From NCBI GenBank assembly GCA_050694175.1, contig JBOGXA010000008.1:62001-126000 (forward strand): DNA of 64,000 bases, given 5' to 3'. Positions 33,006 through 40,911 of this stretch are shown in pieces. The notes beneath the pieces were generated by a model. It ran no database searches, was not told the DNA's origin, and worked only from the letters and a program-made list of their open reading frames with translations. Source of the stretch: JBOGXA01 sp050694175. Its GTDB lineage: Bacteria; Actinomycetota; CADDZG01; WHSQ01. Position 1 is the first letter of the stretch. Every line of letters begins with the position of its first letter. A program made the translations under genes and the position numbers.

Positions 33006-33958
33006 GACGCCTGATCGCCGTCCTGCTGGCCATCATGTTGCTCGGAGCTGCGTGCAGCTCGAACGACAAGATCACAGTGCACGCGGCCTTCACCGACATC
33101 GGCGACCTCTTCGAGCGAGCCCCCGTCCACTACGCCGACATCCGCGTGGGCGAGGTCGCGGACATCCAGCTCCGCGGGACCGAAGCAGTGGTGACGATGT
33201 CGATAACCCGCGACGCGAACATCCCCGGCGACGTCACCGCGCGCATCCGCAGCACGAGCGTCCTGGGCGAACGCATCGTCGATCTGGTTTCCAACGACGC
33301 AGTGACCACGACGTCTCCCGCTCTGGAGGACGGCGCCACGATCACGGACACGGAGGTGAGGCCGGACCTCGAGAACTTCGTCGTCGAGGGCACGGAGGTC
33401 TTCGGCGTCCTCAGCGCCTCCGAGATCGCCACCATGGTCGACGAGGGTGCAGAGGGATTCGGCGGTCGCGGCGAAGAACTGGCCCAGATCCTGCTCAACT
33501 TCCGCGACATCACCGGCGCTTACAAGAACCGCACCGGAGACATCGAGCAGCTGGTGATCTCCCTCGACAAGTTCAACAGCACCCTGGCGCGCGAAAAGGA
33601 CGCGCATCGCAAAGCGGTTCAGAACACCTCCAGGGCGATCGAGGTCCTTGCCGAAGAGAGCGACAAGCTGGAGAGCGCCATAGTTGCCCTTGCACGTCTC
33701 GCACGCGGGAGCCGGGGAATCCTGGAAGCGCACGTGGACGAGATGGACCGGTTCTTCGACCAGATGCTGGTGATCACCGGGACGTTGGCCAAGGAGCAGC
33801 GATCGATAGCGCTCCTTCTCGAGCATGCGCCGGGACACAACCGCAACGTCCAGCTCGTCGAATACGACACTTTCAACCAGGTCATCCAAGAGTTCGTCTT
33901 CTGCGGGATGAACGACAACCCCAAGGACCAAGCACGCCGGTGTAAGGGGCAGCATTGA
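33002..33958 (+). CDS. MCE-family lipoprotein, fifth in series (MceE/LprK-like position)
   Basis: The 318-residue lipoprotein has the signal MRRLIAVLLAIMLLGAAC with Cys18 as the predicted lipidated residue. Its MCE domain spans about 24-105 (TVHAAFTDIGDLFERAPVHY, then DIRVGEVADIQL). A long helical tail ends FCGMNDNPKDQARRCKGQH, with two Cys. Position five and the lipobox match MceE (LprK) of mycobacterial operons. The start and stop overlap the adjacent genes by 4 nt. It is expected on the outer face of the cytoplasmic membrane, where it would help anchor the MCE assembly. Confidence 0.9.
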   Translation: MRRLIAVLLAIMLLGAACSSNDKITVHAAFTDIGDLFERAPVHYADIRVGEVADIQLRGTEAVVTMSITRDANIPGDVTARIRSTSVLGERIVDLVSNDAVTTTSPALEDGATITDTEVRPDLENFVVEGTEVFGVLSASEIATMVDEGAEGFGGRGEELAQILLNFRDITGAYKNRTGDIEQLVISLDKFNSTLAREKDAHRKAVQNTSRAIEVLAEESDKLESAIVALARLARGSRGILEAHVDEMDRFFDQMLVITGTLAKEQRSIALLLEHAPGHNRNVQLVEYDTFNQVIQEFVFCGMNDNPKDQARRCKGQH

Positions 33959-35058
33959 TAACGAAGCGGATCATCATCAACCTGATCGTCTTCCTGCTGG
34001 TGACCACCGGTCTGACGGTTCTCGGCTTCTACAACCTGTTGCTCCAGGGCTCCGGAGGAGACCGGATCACTGCGGACTTCACCGATGCGGGCGGTCTCGC
34101 GCCCCGCAACGACGTCACTTTGCGCGGGGTGACGGTGGGAAGCATCGATCACGTGGAGCTCACCGCCGAGGGGGCCCGGGCTTATCTCAACCTCGACCGC
34201 GGCGTCGAGGTGCCGGCGGGGACTAAGGCAACGATTGCGAGGCGCAGCCCGCTCGGAGACCTCGTCGTCGAGCTGACCCCCGGGACCGGCGAACCGATCG
34301 GCAACGGGGGCCACATCGAGGTGGCCGACACGCTTCCGCCCCCCGACGCCGGAGAGACAGTGGAGGTGCTGGCGCGTGTCCTGCACTCGGTGCCGCCCGA
34401 GGATCTGGCGACCGTCGTCTCGGAGCTTGCCACAGCCGTCGACGGGCGTGGGCGAGACCTCGGCGAACTGTCTGAGGCCACCGCCGACCTGCCGCAGCGC
34501 ATCCTCGAGGTCAAGGCCGAGCTCGACGCGCTGATCCGCACGGGCCCCCAGGTCACCGGCGTGCTCGCAGACAATGCAAGGGTGCTGGCCGACGACATCA
34601 CGGTCACAGCGGAGCTTGCAGACATACTGCGAGACCGCAGGCATGACATTGCCGAGCTTTACCGGAACGGCGGACGGTTCACGACGGTTGCCGGACGAAT
34701 CATCGCCCGCGACAAGGCGAACATCTCCTGTTTGGTGGCCGACTTCGCCGACATCAATACGGTGATGGCGATGCGGCGCAATATTCGCAACCTAAAGGCC
34801 GCCCTGGACCTCAATCACTTCTTCTTCGACGGTGTCGAGCAGGCCGTCCGAAAAGGGCTCGACGGCCGCATGTGGTTCCGGGTTCAGGTGCTGCCGCACA
34901 CGGAGCCTCAGGCGCGCTCCTACGTGCCTAAAAGAGGAGCCCCCGGCGTCTACGCGGCGAATGCATGCCGCTCTCGTTTCGGACCGGGCGTCGGCCCCGG
35001 AAGCCAGTCGCACAAGCTGAACAGGGCGCGCGACTCGAAGTTCCACCCCGGCCGCTAG
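33955..35058 (+). CDS. MCE-family protein, sixth in series (MceF position)
   Basis: This 367-residue protein has an N-terminal membrane anchor (about 7-27, IINLIVFLLVTTGLTVLGFY) and an MCE domain (about 36-110: RITADFTDAGGLAPRNDVTL, then RGVTVGSIDHVEL). A helical region and a basic, Gly- and Ser-containing C terminus follow (GPGVGPGSQSHKLNRARDSK). The predicted start is a TTG at 33955 in a 4-nt overlap with the preceding stop. The six consecutive MCE genes 28213-35058 therefore form one coupled unit. After this gene a 34-bp spacer leads to the Mce-associated protein. Confidence 0.88.
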   Translation: MITKRIIINLIVFLLVTTGLTVLGFYNLLLQGSGGDRITADFTDAGGLAPRNDVTLRGVTVGSIDHVELTAEGARAYLNLDRGVEVPAGTKATIARRSPLGDLVVELTPGTGEPIGNGGHIEVADTLPPPDAGETVEVLARVLHSVPPEDLATVVSELATAVDGRGRDLGELSEATADLPQRILEVKAELDALIRTGPQVTGVLADNARVLADDITVTAELADILRDRRHDIAELYRNGGRFTTVAGRIIARDKANISCLVADFADINTVMAMRRNIRNLKAALDLNHFFFDGVEQAVRKGLDGRMWFRVQVLPHTEPQARSYVPKRGAPGVYAANACRSRFGPGVGPGSQSHKLNRARDSKFHPGR

Positions 35059-35092
35059 CTCTAATAGTTCAAGGGCTAAGCTTGCCGACCTC

Positions 35093-35644
35093 ATGACGGG
35101 CCTCGGACCAAAGTTGAAGACATCTATGCGGAACCCTCTGGTTCCGTGGGTGCTCTTCGGCCTCGCCCTGTTTGCCGCGGTCACGTTCGCAGTTCTCCTC
35201 AAGGTGAAAGCCGATTCCGTGACCGGCGACGAGCAGGCCCGCGACGATGTGCGTGAGCAGGCCACCGAGTTCGTATTGAAGCTCACGAACGTCACTTATG
35301 AAACGATCGACGAGGACGCTGTCGAGCTCAGGGAGATGGCGACCGGCACGCTTCTGGAAGAGATCAACGATCTCTTCAGCGACGCCAACACCGAAGCGAT
35401 CAAGGACGCTCAAGTCGAGCTGAACGGGGAGATCGACGACGTCTTTATCCAGTCCCTGGGCGACGAGACGGCCACCGTCTTCGTCGTCGTAAGCCTGGAT
35501 GTCTCGAACGACTCGGGCGACGCGCCCGTGCCGGGCATCGCGCGGATGGAGATGGGCCTCGACAAGACGGACGTGGGATGGAAGCCGGACCGCCTCGAGC
35601 TATTCCAGAGCCCGGATCAGCCGGGCATCCTTCCGGGCTCCTGA
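35093..35644 (+). CDS. Mce-associated membrane protein
   Basis: The 183-residue protein has a single N-terminal membrane helix (about 17-37, PWVLFGLALFAAVTFAVLLK). An extracytoplasmic domain of the NTF2-like type found in Mce-associated (Mas) proteins follows; typical segments are REQATEFVLKLTNVTYETID and GETIDEV-like spacing around EINGEIDDVF. It ends RLELFQSPDQPGILPGS. The location directly after the sixth MCE gene agrees with mycobacterial loci. The start at 35093 is uncertain, since the ATG at 35126 (MRNPLVPWVLFG) would leave a more usual short leader. The role of Mas proteins is thought to be stabilising the importer. Confidence 0.85.
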   Translation: MTGLGPKLKTSMRNPLVPWVLFGLALFAAVTFAVLLKVKADSVTGDEQARDDVREQATEFVLKLTNVTYETIDEDAVELREMATGTLLEEINDLFSDANTEAIKDAQVELNGEIDDVFIQSLGDETATVFVVVSLDVSNDSGDAPVPGIARMEMGLDKTDVGWKPDRLELFQSPDQPGILPGS

Positions 35645-35659
35645 CAGCTCCCCACCTGA

Positions 35660-35796
35660 TGAGTGAGCATTTCGCCGGGCTATGCGGGATCTGAGGATCA
35701 CTCGATCCGTACAACATGATGATTGAGCATTTCGGCGGGCTATGCGGGATCTGAGGATCACTCGATCGGGGTTAGACGGATCTGAGGATCACTCGA
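35660..35796 (+). repeat. Dispersed 46-bp repeat, copies B and C in tandem plus a partial copy
   Basis: Copies lie at 35660-35705 (starting TGAGTGAGCAT) and 35720-35765 (starting TGATTGAGCAT), with an exact 60-bp period and 44 of 46 identical positions by hand count. A third, truncated unit at 35777-35796 repeats only the last 20 bases and runs into the 3' end of the minus-strand gene, supplying its stop codon. The block fills the convergent spacer 35645-35788. In copy B the ends GAGTGA and TCACTC are perfect inverted repeats; this is not kept in copy A. The period is too long and copies too few for CRISPR. Confidence 0.8.
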
Positions 35797-36811
35797 TGAC
35801 GGGGGTGGCCCGGCCGAACGTCTCCACTAGGGCCTGGTAGTTCTCCATCATGCGGCCCGCCGAGGGCCCGTACCACGGTCCCGTCACCATCACGCGGTCG
35901 GAGATCCCCTCCCACGCAGCGATGCGGTCGCGCACCTCGTCTACCGTCCCTGCAGCGGCAATCGTGTCGCACAACTCGTCGTCGACGAGCCGGATCATCC
36001 GGTCCTTGTCCTTGGCCTCGAAAGCGCTTCGAAGATCGGGCACCAGGTGTGACCTGCCGTGCAGCTCAAGGATCTGCTTGTAGGTCCTGGTCGTCGCGTA
36101 GAAAGCGATCTGGAGTTTCACCTCACGGCGCGCGACATCCGCATCGTCGGAGATCGAGATCATTGGGCATGCGGTCAGGTTGCACTCCTCGGCCTTGCGG
36201 CCTCCTCGCTCGGCCCCCTCTTCGATCGCCGGCCGGACCACTTCTCGCAGATAGGTGGGCGACGCGAGAGGATGGCCGATCAGACCGTCCGCAACTTGCC
36301 CGCAGACGCGCGCCATGGCCGGACCGACCGCCGCGAAGTAGATGGGCACATCGCGCCGGTCCGGCTGTGGATGGCCGTGAAATGTCGGCATGGTCACGGT
36401 GTAAAAGCGGCCCTCGTGGGCCACGTCCTCGCCGCGGTTCGCCGCCCACACAGTTCGCAAGACCTGTGCGTACTCCCTGAGCTTGGGAGCGGGGTGCTCG
36501 AAGGGGACCGAGAAGCGCTTTTCGTTGACCCGTTTAACCTGCGACCCGAGCCCAAGGATGAAGCGACCCCCGGACAGCTCGTCCAGATCCCATGCGGTCA
36601 TGGCCGTGATGGTCGGCGAGCGCGGGAAGGCCAGAGCGATCGCGGTTCCGACCTTGATCCGCTCGGTCGCGCCGATTGCGACCGACGCGGCTATGAACGC
36701 CGTATTCGTAGTCTCCGCTGCCCAGCACGACTCGAATCCGGCGTCCTCGACCATCTTCGCCATGGGTCCGATGAGCGGGAGCGGCCCACCGATCCCAATC
36801 GCATAATCCAC
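35789..36811 (-). CDS. LLM-class F420-dependent oxidoreductase
   Basis: This 340-residue luciferase-like (LLM) oxidoreductase has the TIM-barrel pattern YAIGIGGPLPLIGPMAKMVE, AERIKVGTAIA-like ERIKVGTAIALAFPRSP, then WDLDELSGGRFILGLGSQVK, which is typical of actinobacterial F420-dependent members. The GTG at 36811 has AAGGAG 9 nt upstream; the longer frame to 37162 overlaps the pterin dehydratase gene and is Arg-rich, so it is rejected. The last codons and stop lie inside the partial repeat unit at 35777-35796. F420 dependence implies that the host makes coenzyme F420. The substrate is unknown; such enzymes reduce or oxidise secondary alcohols, xenobiotics or lipids. Confidence 0.88.
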   Translation of the reverse strand: MDYAIGIGGPLPLIGPMAKMVEDAGFESCWAAETTNTAFIAASVAIGATERIKVGTAIALAFPRSPTITAMTAWDLDELSGGRFILGLGSQVKRVNEKRFSVPFEHPAPKLREYAQVLRTVWAANRGEDVAHEGRFYTVTMPTFHGHPQPDRRDVPIYFAAVGPAMARVCGQVADGLIGHPLASPTYLREVVRPAIEEGAERGGRKAEECNLTACPMISISDDADVARREVKLQIAFYATTRTYKQILELHGRSHLVPDLRSAFEAKDKDRMIRLVDDELCDTIAAAGTVDEVRDRIAAWEGISDRVMVTGPWYGPSAGRMMENYQALVETFGRATPVIE

Positions 36812-36948
36812 TTGGGCTGTCTCCTTGCCGATTCGGGCCGCAGTTTCGCGCGGCCGGGCTCTCGGCTGCGCAGCATAACTCCGGTTTGCGGACTTCCCCG
36901 GGCACGGTATCTTGCGGCCAAGAGAGACGACCCCGTGAGGAGGAGGTT

Positions 36949-37233
36949 GTGGCGGAGCTGCTCGAAGACGAAGAGATCGAACAACGACTCGATGAGCTCG
37001 GAGACTGGGAGCGAGAAGGCGACGAGATTCAGAAGGTCTTCGAGTTCGACGACTTCGGCACAGCCATGAAGTTCGTGAACGATGTCGCGGCTCTCGCCGA
37101 GCGCTGGGATCACCATCCCGACATCGACATCCGCTGGAACAAAGTGCGTCTCGCGCTGTCAACTCACTCCGAGGGAGGACTCACCCCGCGCGATTTCGAT
37201 CTCGCGGGAGAGATCGAACAATCGATCCGTTAA
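36949..37233 (+). CDS. 4a-hydroxytetrahydrobiopterin dehydratase (PCD/DCoH)
   Basis: The 94-residue protein is a pterin-4a-carbinolamine dehydratase, which dehydrates the 4a-hydroxy pterin made by aromatic amino acid hydroxylases. It has the active-site motif ERWDHHPDIDIRWNKVRLAL, with the adjacent histidines and the Pro-Asp-Ile turn, and the helix DFGTAMKFVNDVAALAE. The start is the GTG at 36949 immediately after GAGGAGGAGG. No phenylalanine hydroxylase is in this window, and stand-alone PCD genes are common. Its stop overlaps the stop region of ispH on the opposite strand (37230-37233), so the two genes are convergent with no spacer. Confidence 0.9.
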   Translation: MAELLEDEEIEQRLDELGDWEREGDEIQKVFEFDDFGTAMKFVNDVAALAERWDHHPDIDIRWNKVRLALSTHSEGGLTPRDFDLAGEIEQSIR

Positions 37234-38189
37234 CCCTGGGACACGATGTCCGCGTCCTTCCGCAGCCACGGCGGCAGCGAGAATGTAACGTCCTCTGTAG
37301 TGACCTCCCGGGTCTCGACGGTCTCAAAGCCGAGATGGGCGAGGCGGTCAAGCAGACGGTCGACGAGCACCTCGGGCGCGCTGGCCCCCGAGCTGACCCC
37401 TACGGTCTCGACCCCGTCTAGCCACGAGGGATCCAGATGGGTCTCGTCGGGCACCAGGTAGGCGCGGGTACCCGCACCCTCCGCAACCTCAACAAGTCGA
37501 TTGGAGTTCGACGAGTTGACAGCACCGACGATGAGCACGACATCCGCCTCGGGGGCGATCGCCTTAACCGCAACCTGCCGGTTCTGCGTCGCATAGCAGA
37601 TGTCGTCGCTGCGCGGCCCCTTGATGTCGGTAAAACGATCGCGCAGTGCCTCCACCACATCGAGGGTGTCGTCGACCGACAGGGTGGTCTGCGTCAGGTA
37701 CGAGACGGGCTCGTCGGGATCGAGCCCCATGTCGTCCATCTGGTCGACGTTCTCGATGACGAGTGTGTTCTCCGGTGCCTCGCCCGCGGTTCCTTCGATC
37801 TCCTCGTGGCCGACATGACCGACGAGCACGATCCTTCGCCCACCGCGCGCAAACCGCTTCGCTTCGAGATGGACCTTCGTCACAAGGGGACAGGTGGCAT
37901 CGATCACATGTAGCTTCCGCCGGGCTGCGTTCCGTCGCACCTCGGGTGAGACGCCGTGGGCGGAGAAGATGCACACTCCGCCCTCGGGAATCTCCTCCTC
38001 CGAATCGACAAAGACCGCACCGCGCTCGGCGAGCTCGCTCACGACGTGCCGGTTGTGGACGATCTCCTTGCGCACGTACACGGGGGCACCGAGCGTTTCG
38101 AGGGCGCGCTCGACGATCTTCACCGCCCGGTCCACGCCTGCGCAGTAGCCGCGCGGCGCGGCGAGGATCACCTTTTTCATCCCAGCCAT
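37230..38189 (-). CDS. ispH: 4-hydroxy-3-methylbut-2-enyl diphosphate reductase
   Basis: IspH is the last enzyme of the methylerythritol phosphate pathway and makes IPP and DMAPP with a [4Fe-4S] cluster. The 319-residue product has the three cluster cysteines in APRGYCAGVDRAV, DATCPLVTKVH and DICYATQNRQ, plus the AHGVS and GHVGHEEIEGT segments and the active-site TQTTLSVDDT. Its Ser/Asn motif GAVNSSNSNRLVEVA is also present. Two starts are possible: the ATG at 38189 (MAGMKKVILAAP) and the ATG at 38180 (MKKVILAAP); neither has a strong ribosome site. The longer frame to 38615 runs across the 3' part of nth and is rejected. Confidence 0.95.
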   Translation of the reverse strand: MAGMKKVILAAPRGYCAGVDRAVKIVERALETLGAPVYVRKEIVHNRHVVSELAERGAVFVDSEEEIPEGGVCIFSAHGVSPEVRRNAARRKLHVIDATCPLVTKVHLEAKRFARGGRRIVLVGHVGHEEIEGTAGEAPENTLVIENVDQMDDMGLDPDEPVSYLTQTTLSVDDTLDVVEALRDRFTDIKGPRSDDICYATQNRQVAVKAIAPEADVVLIVGAVNSSNSNRLVEVAEGAGTRAYLVPDETHLDPSWLDGVETVGVSSGASAPEVLVDRLLDRLAHLGFETVETREVTTEDVTFSLPPWLRKDADIVSQG

Positions 38190-38284
38190 CGTAGTGGCCC
38201 TGGCATCGAGCGGTTGCCGGCGGTCGTCATGCGACTCGAAGCAATCACTCGGCCCGGCGTGGGCCCCGGCGGGGCCAGGGGGTG

Positions 38285-39019
38285 TCAGGCTCGTCGCGGC
38301 TTTTTCTTCGCCGTCATCGCCGCCCGGTAGCGGTCGGTCAGCCCCGCCTCCTGGCTCGAGGGGCACAGCGGTTCGACCACGCAGTCCCCACAGCGCGGCC
38401 TCTTCGCGTCGCAGATCGTGCGGCCGTGCGCGATCAACAGGTCGGTGACCTCGGGCCATCGCCGTTTGGGGACGACCGCCATCAGATCTCGCTCGATCAC
38501 CGCCGCATCCTTGGGGCCGCGATCGGTCAGGCCCAATCGGACGGCGAGCCTGCCGACGTGGGTATCGACCGCGATCCCGGCGTCCGGATCCGACCTGAGG
38601 GCCTCCGGATAGCAATTGGCCTGGACGATATTGGCGGTCTTGCGAGCCACCCCGGGAAGAGTGATCAGCTCGCCGATCGTAGGGGGCACCACTCCGTCGA
38701 AGTCGTCGATGAGCTTTCGTGACAGGCCTCTAAGCGCGCGCGTCTTCTGGCGAAAGAACCCGGTCGACTGGATGTCGGCTTGCAGCTCTTCCTCGGGCAC
38801 GGCCAGGTAGTCCTCGGGCGTCCGGTACTTGCGGAAGAGATCCTTCGTCACGAGATTGACGCGGGCGTCCGTCGACTGGGCCGACAGCACGACCGCAACG
38901 ACACACTCGAGCGGGGTCGAGAACTCGAGGGCGATCCCGGTGTCGGGGTTCGCCCTTTTCAGGCGGGTAAGGATGTTCGGCGCACGGACCTCAGGGGGCG
39001 AGTTGCGGTCCGGTGACAT
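38285..39019 (-). CDS. nth: Endonuclease III
   Basis: This 244-residue base-excision-repair glycosylase/AP lyase removes oxidised pyrimidines. It has the helix-hairpin-helix with the catalytic lysine (LPGVARKTANIVQANCY), the catalytic Asp in AVDTHVGRLAVRLGL and the C-terminal [4Fe-4S] motif CDAKRPRCGDCVVEPLC, with exact C-x6-C-x2-C-x5-C spacing. The ATG at 39019 has a G-rich site upstream. The -35 box of the divergent TetR promoter overlaps this start codon, so the two genes share a very compact control region. The longer frame to 39358 overlaps the TetR gene and is rejected. Confidence 0.95.
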   Translation of the reverse strand: MSPDRNSPPEVRAPNILTRLKRANPDTGIALEFSTPLECVVAVVLSAQSTDARVNLVTKDLFRKYRTPEDYLAVPEEELQADIQSTGFFRQKTRALRGLSRKLIDDFDGVVPPTIGELITLPGVARKTANIVQANCYPEALRSDPDAGIAVDTHVGRLAVRLGLTDRGPKDAAVIERDLMAVVPKRRWPEVTDLLIAHGRTICDAKRPRCGDCVVEPLCPSSQEAGLTDRYRAAMTAKKKPRRA

Positions 39020-39059
39020 CCCCCCACGATAGTGGGTATGATCTCCAAACGATCGTTTG
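39013..39059 (+). promoter_or_regulatory. Promoter of the TetR-paa operon with palindromic operator
   Basis: GTGACA (39013-39018) and TATGAT (39037-39042) are -35 and -10 boxes with an 18-bp spacer. The perfect 14-bp palindrome CAAACGATCGTTTG (39046-39059) covers the predicted transcription start. This is the standard place for a TetR-family repressor site, and the first gene of the transcript encodes a TetR regulator. The effector is probably phenylacetyl-CoA or a related CoA ester, judging only from the downstream genes. Confidence 0.7.
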
Positions 39060-39086
39060 TTTGCCGACCCAAGGAGGGGCGGAGGA

Positions 39087-39686
39087 GTGGTGGTGACCGC
39101 CGAGAGACCCAGAGGCGACCGCCGAGCCGACCTCGTGAGCGCGGCAGCCCGGCTGTTCTCCGAGCGCGGATACCACGGAACGTCCATGCAGCACCTCGCC
39201 GACGCACTCGGGTTGTTGCGGGGATCGCTGTATGCGCACATCGGCTCCAAGGAGGATCTGCTGTTCGACGTCGTCAACGACGGCGCGGCGAGGTTTCTCG
39301 CACGGGGGGCCGCGTCGCTCGAAGCGGAGGCGGCGACTCCGAGGTTGCGCCGCTTCATAGTCGGCCATGTCGAGACCGCGATCGAGCACCTCGACGCAGG
39401 GACCGTCTTCTTGAACGAGTGGCGATATCTGTCGGCAGAACGCCGTTCGGTGATCCAGGCGAAGCGCGATCAGTACGAACAGATCCTTACCTCGATCATC
39501 GAGGGCGGGATCGAATCGGGGGAGTTTCGCGCGGATGTCGACGTACGCTTCGCCGTGCTCCTCGTGCTGTCGGCCGGGAACTGGGTGTATGAGTGGTACC
39601 GGCCCGACGGCCGATTGGGAGCTACCGAAATCGGAGAACGGTTCGCAGAGCTCATCGTTACGGGATTGAAGGAGGGGTCGCAGTGA
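39087..39686 (+). CDS. TetR-family transcriptional regulator of the paa genes
   Basis: The protein of about 199 residues has a standard N-terminal TetR helix-turn-helix (about 10-60: DLVSAAARLFSERGYHGTSM followed by LGLLRGSLYAHIGSKEDLLF). An alpha-helical ligand domain with conserved FLNEWRYLSAERR follows, as in regulators of the KstR2/FadR/PaaR type. Three successive GTG codons (39087, 39090, 39093) follow AAGGAGGGGCGGAGGA, so the exact start is uncertain; 39087 is chosen. Its stop overlaps paaA by 4 nt. It is expected to bind the palindrome at 39046-39059 and repress the paa operon until an aryl- or acyl-CoA inducer appears (inference). Confidence 0.88.
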   Translation: MVVTAERPRGDRRADLVSAAARLFSERGYHGTSMQHLADALGLLRGSLYAHIGSKEDLLFDVVNDGAARFLARGAASLEAEAATPRLRRFIVGHVETAIEHLDAGTVFLNEWRYLSAERRSVIQAKRDQYEQILTSIIEGGIESGEFRADVDVRFAVLLVLSAGNWVYEWYRPDGRLGATEIGERFAELIVTGLKEGSQ

Positions 39687-40606
39687 CCTATGAGGAAAAG
39701 CTCGCGCGCTTCGCCGAGCACATCGAGTCCGGGGGCAAGGTCGAGGCCGGGGACTGGATGCCGGACGATTACCGGCGGGGCGTACTCAAGTTCATTGAGA
39801 TGCACGCGAACTCTGAGATCATGGGAGCGCTGCCCGAGCGCGAATGCCTCCCGGCCGCTCCCACTCTGCGCCGAAAGATGTCGTTGGCGGCGAAGATCCA
39901 GGACGAAGTTGGACACTCTCAGCTCCTCTATCGAGTGGCCGAAGACCTCGGTAAGAACCGCGAGGCGATGTACGTGGACCTCATCACGGGAAGGTCGAAG
40001 TTCCACAACGTCTTTCACTATCCCGTCGCACACTGGGGTGACGTGGCGTTGATTGGGTGGCTAATCGACGGTGCCGCACTCGTCACGCAGGCCGCGCTGC
40101 TCGATTCCTCCTACGCTCCCTATACGCGAGTCCTCAAGCGCATCTGTTCGGAGGAGCAGCTGCATCTTCGGCATGGTGAGGACATCACGCTCGAGCTCGC
40201 AACGGGGACCGACAACCAGCGCTGGATGTTTCAGGACGCGCTCAACCGCTGGTGGCTTGCGATCATCCACTTCTTTGGGCCGAAGTCGAACGTTCAGAAG
40301 GACCTCTTGCTTCGCTGGAAGGTCAAGACGCGCACAAACGAGGATCTTCGCCAGGAGTTCCTCGACCGCTACGTCCCGAAGGTGCTGGAACTCGGCTACA
40401 CGCTTCCCACCCCCGTCCCGTATCACGACGAGGAGTCGGGGCACTGGCTGGTGCGCAACGAGGACATCGACTGGGCACCGTTGGATGCGATCAAAAAGAA
40501 CGACGGACCGGAGACCGCGCGCCGGCTCGGCACGAGAAGGCGCATGTACGAGGACCATCGGTGGGTGCGCGAGGCGCTGTCCGAGCCGGCGATACACGCC
40601 GCGTAG
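39683..40606 (+). CDS. paaA: Phenylacetyl-CoA epoxidase, catalytic alpha subunit
   Basis: PaaA is the di-iron oxygenase subunit that epoxidises the ring of phenylacetyl-CoA. The 307-residue product has the two di-iron helices, KIQDEVGHSQLLYRVAEDLG and ICSEEQLHLRHGEDI, each with an ExxH pair. MTGRSKFHNVFHYP-like sequence (TGRSKFHNVFHYPVAHWGDV) matches the substrate region. The start is the GTG at 39683, preceded by GAAGGAGGGG, and overlaps the TetR stop. It works with PaaB, PaaC and PaaD encoded next. No reductase PaaE follows, so electrons must come from a protein encoded elsewhere. Confidence 0.95.
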   Translation: MTYEEKLARFAEHIESGGKVEAGDWMPDDYRRGVLKFIEMHANSEIMGALPERECLPAAPTLRRKMSLAAKIQDEVGHSQLLYRVAEDLGKNREAMYVDLITGRSKFHNVFHYPVAHWGDVALIGWLIDGAALVTQAALLDSSYAPYTRVLKRICSEEQLHLRHGEDITLELATGTDNQRWMFQDALNRWWLAIIHFFGPKSNVQKDLLLRWKVKTRTNEDLRQEFLDRYVPKVLELGYTLPTPVPYHDEESGHWLVRNEDIDWAPLDAIKKNDGPETARRLGTRRRMYEDHRWVREALSEPAIHAA

Positions 40607-40614
40607 GAGAGAGC

Positions 40615-40911
40615 GTGGAGGTATACGAGGTTTTCCGGCGAGCCGGGCACAAGGATCCGTTCGAGCACTGCGGCACGGTCATCGCGCCCGACGCTGACAT
40701 GGCGCTCATGATGGCGAAGGAGTGCTTCCTGCGACGCCGGGAAGGCCAGCACCTGTGGGTCGTCCGGCGTTCGGATATCCACTCGTTCAAGGACGAGAGC
40801 CTGCTCGACATCGCGGGTGACAAGTCATATCGCTTTGCGTCTGCATACCGGGACGTGGTGGTTAAGCGCGAGCGGGCACGAACCAGGGCCCAGGGGCTAC
40901 GGGACTCGTGA
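40615..40911 (+). CDS. paaB: Phenylacetyl-CoA epoxidase, small structural subunit
   Basis: This 98-residue protein is the PaaB subunit, which bridges PaaA-PaaC heterodimers. It begins VEVYEVFRRAGHKDPFEHCG at the GTG at 40615 with AGGAGAGAG upstream. The family pattern continues in APDADMALMMAKECFLRR and LWVVRRSDIHSF. The length is close to the 95 residues of the Escherichia coli protein. It lies 8 nt after paaA and overlaps paaC by 4 nt. The longer open frame from 40252 is antisense-like and overlaps paaA in another phase. Confidence 0.93.
   Translation: MEVYEVFRRAGHKDPFEHCGTVIAPDADMALMMAKECFLRRREGQHLWVVRRSDIHSFKDESLLDIAGDKSYRFASAYRDVVVKRERARTRAQGLRDS

Noticed and set aside
32497..33945. Plus-strand frame of 482 codons
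   Set aside because: It overlaps two well-supported MCE genes in another phase and is Arg/Gly/His-rich without motifs.
35660..35796. Possible CRISPR array
   Set aside because: Only two full units occur, 44 of 46 identical, and the 14-bp intervals are too short for spacers; unit placement matches the dispersed repeat family instead.
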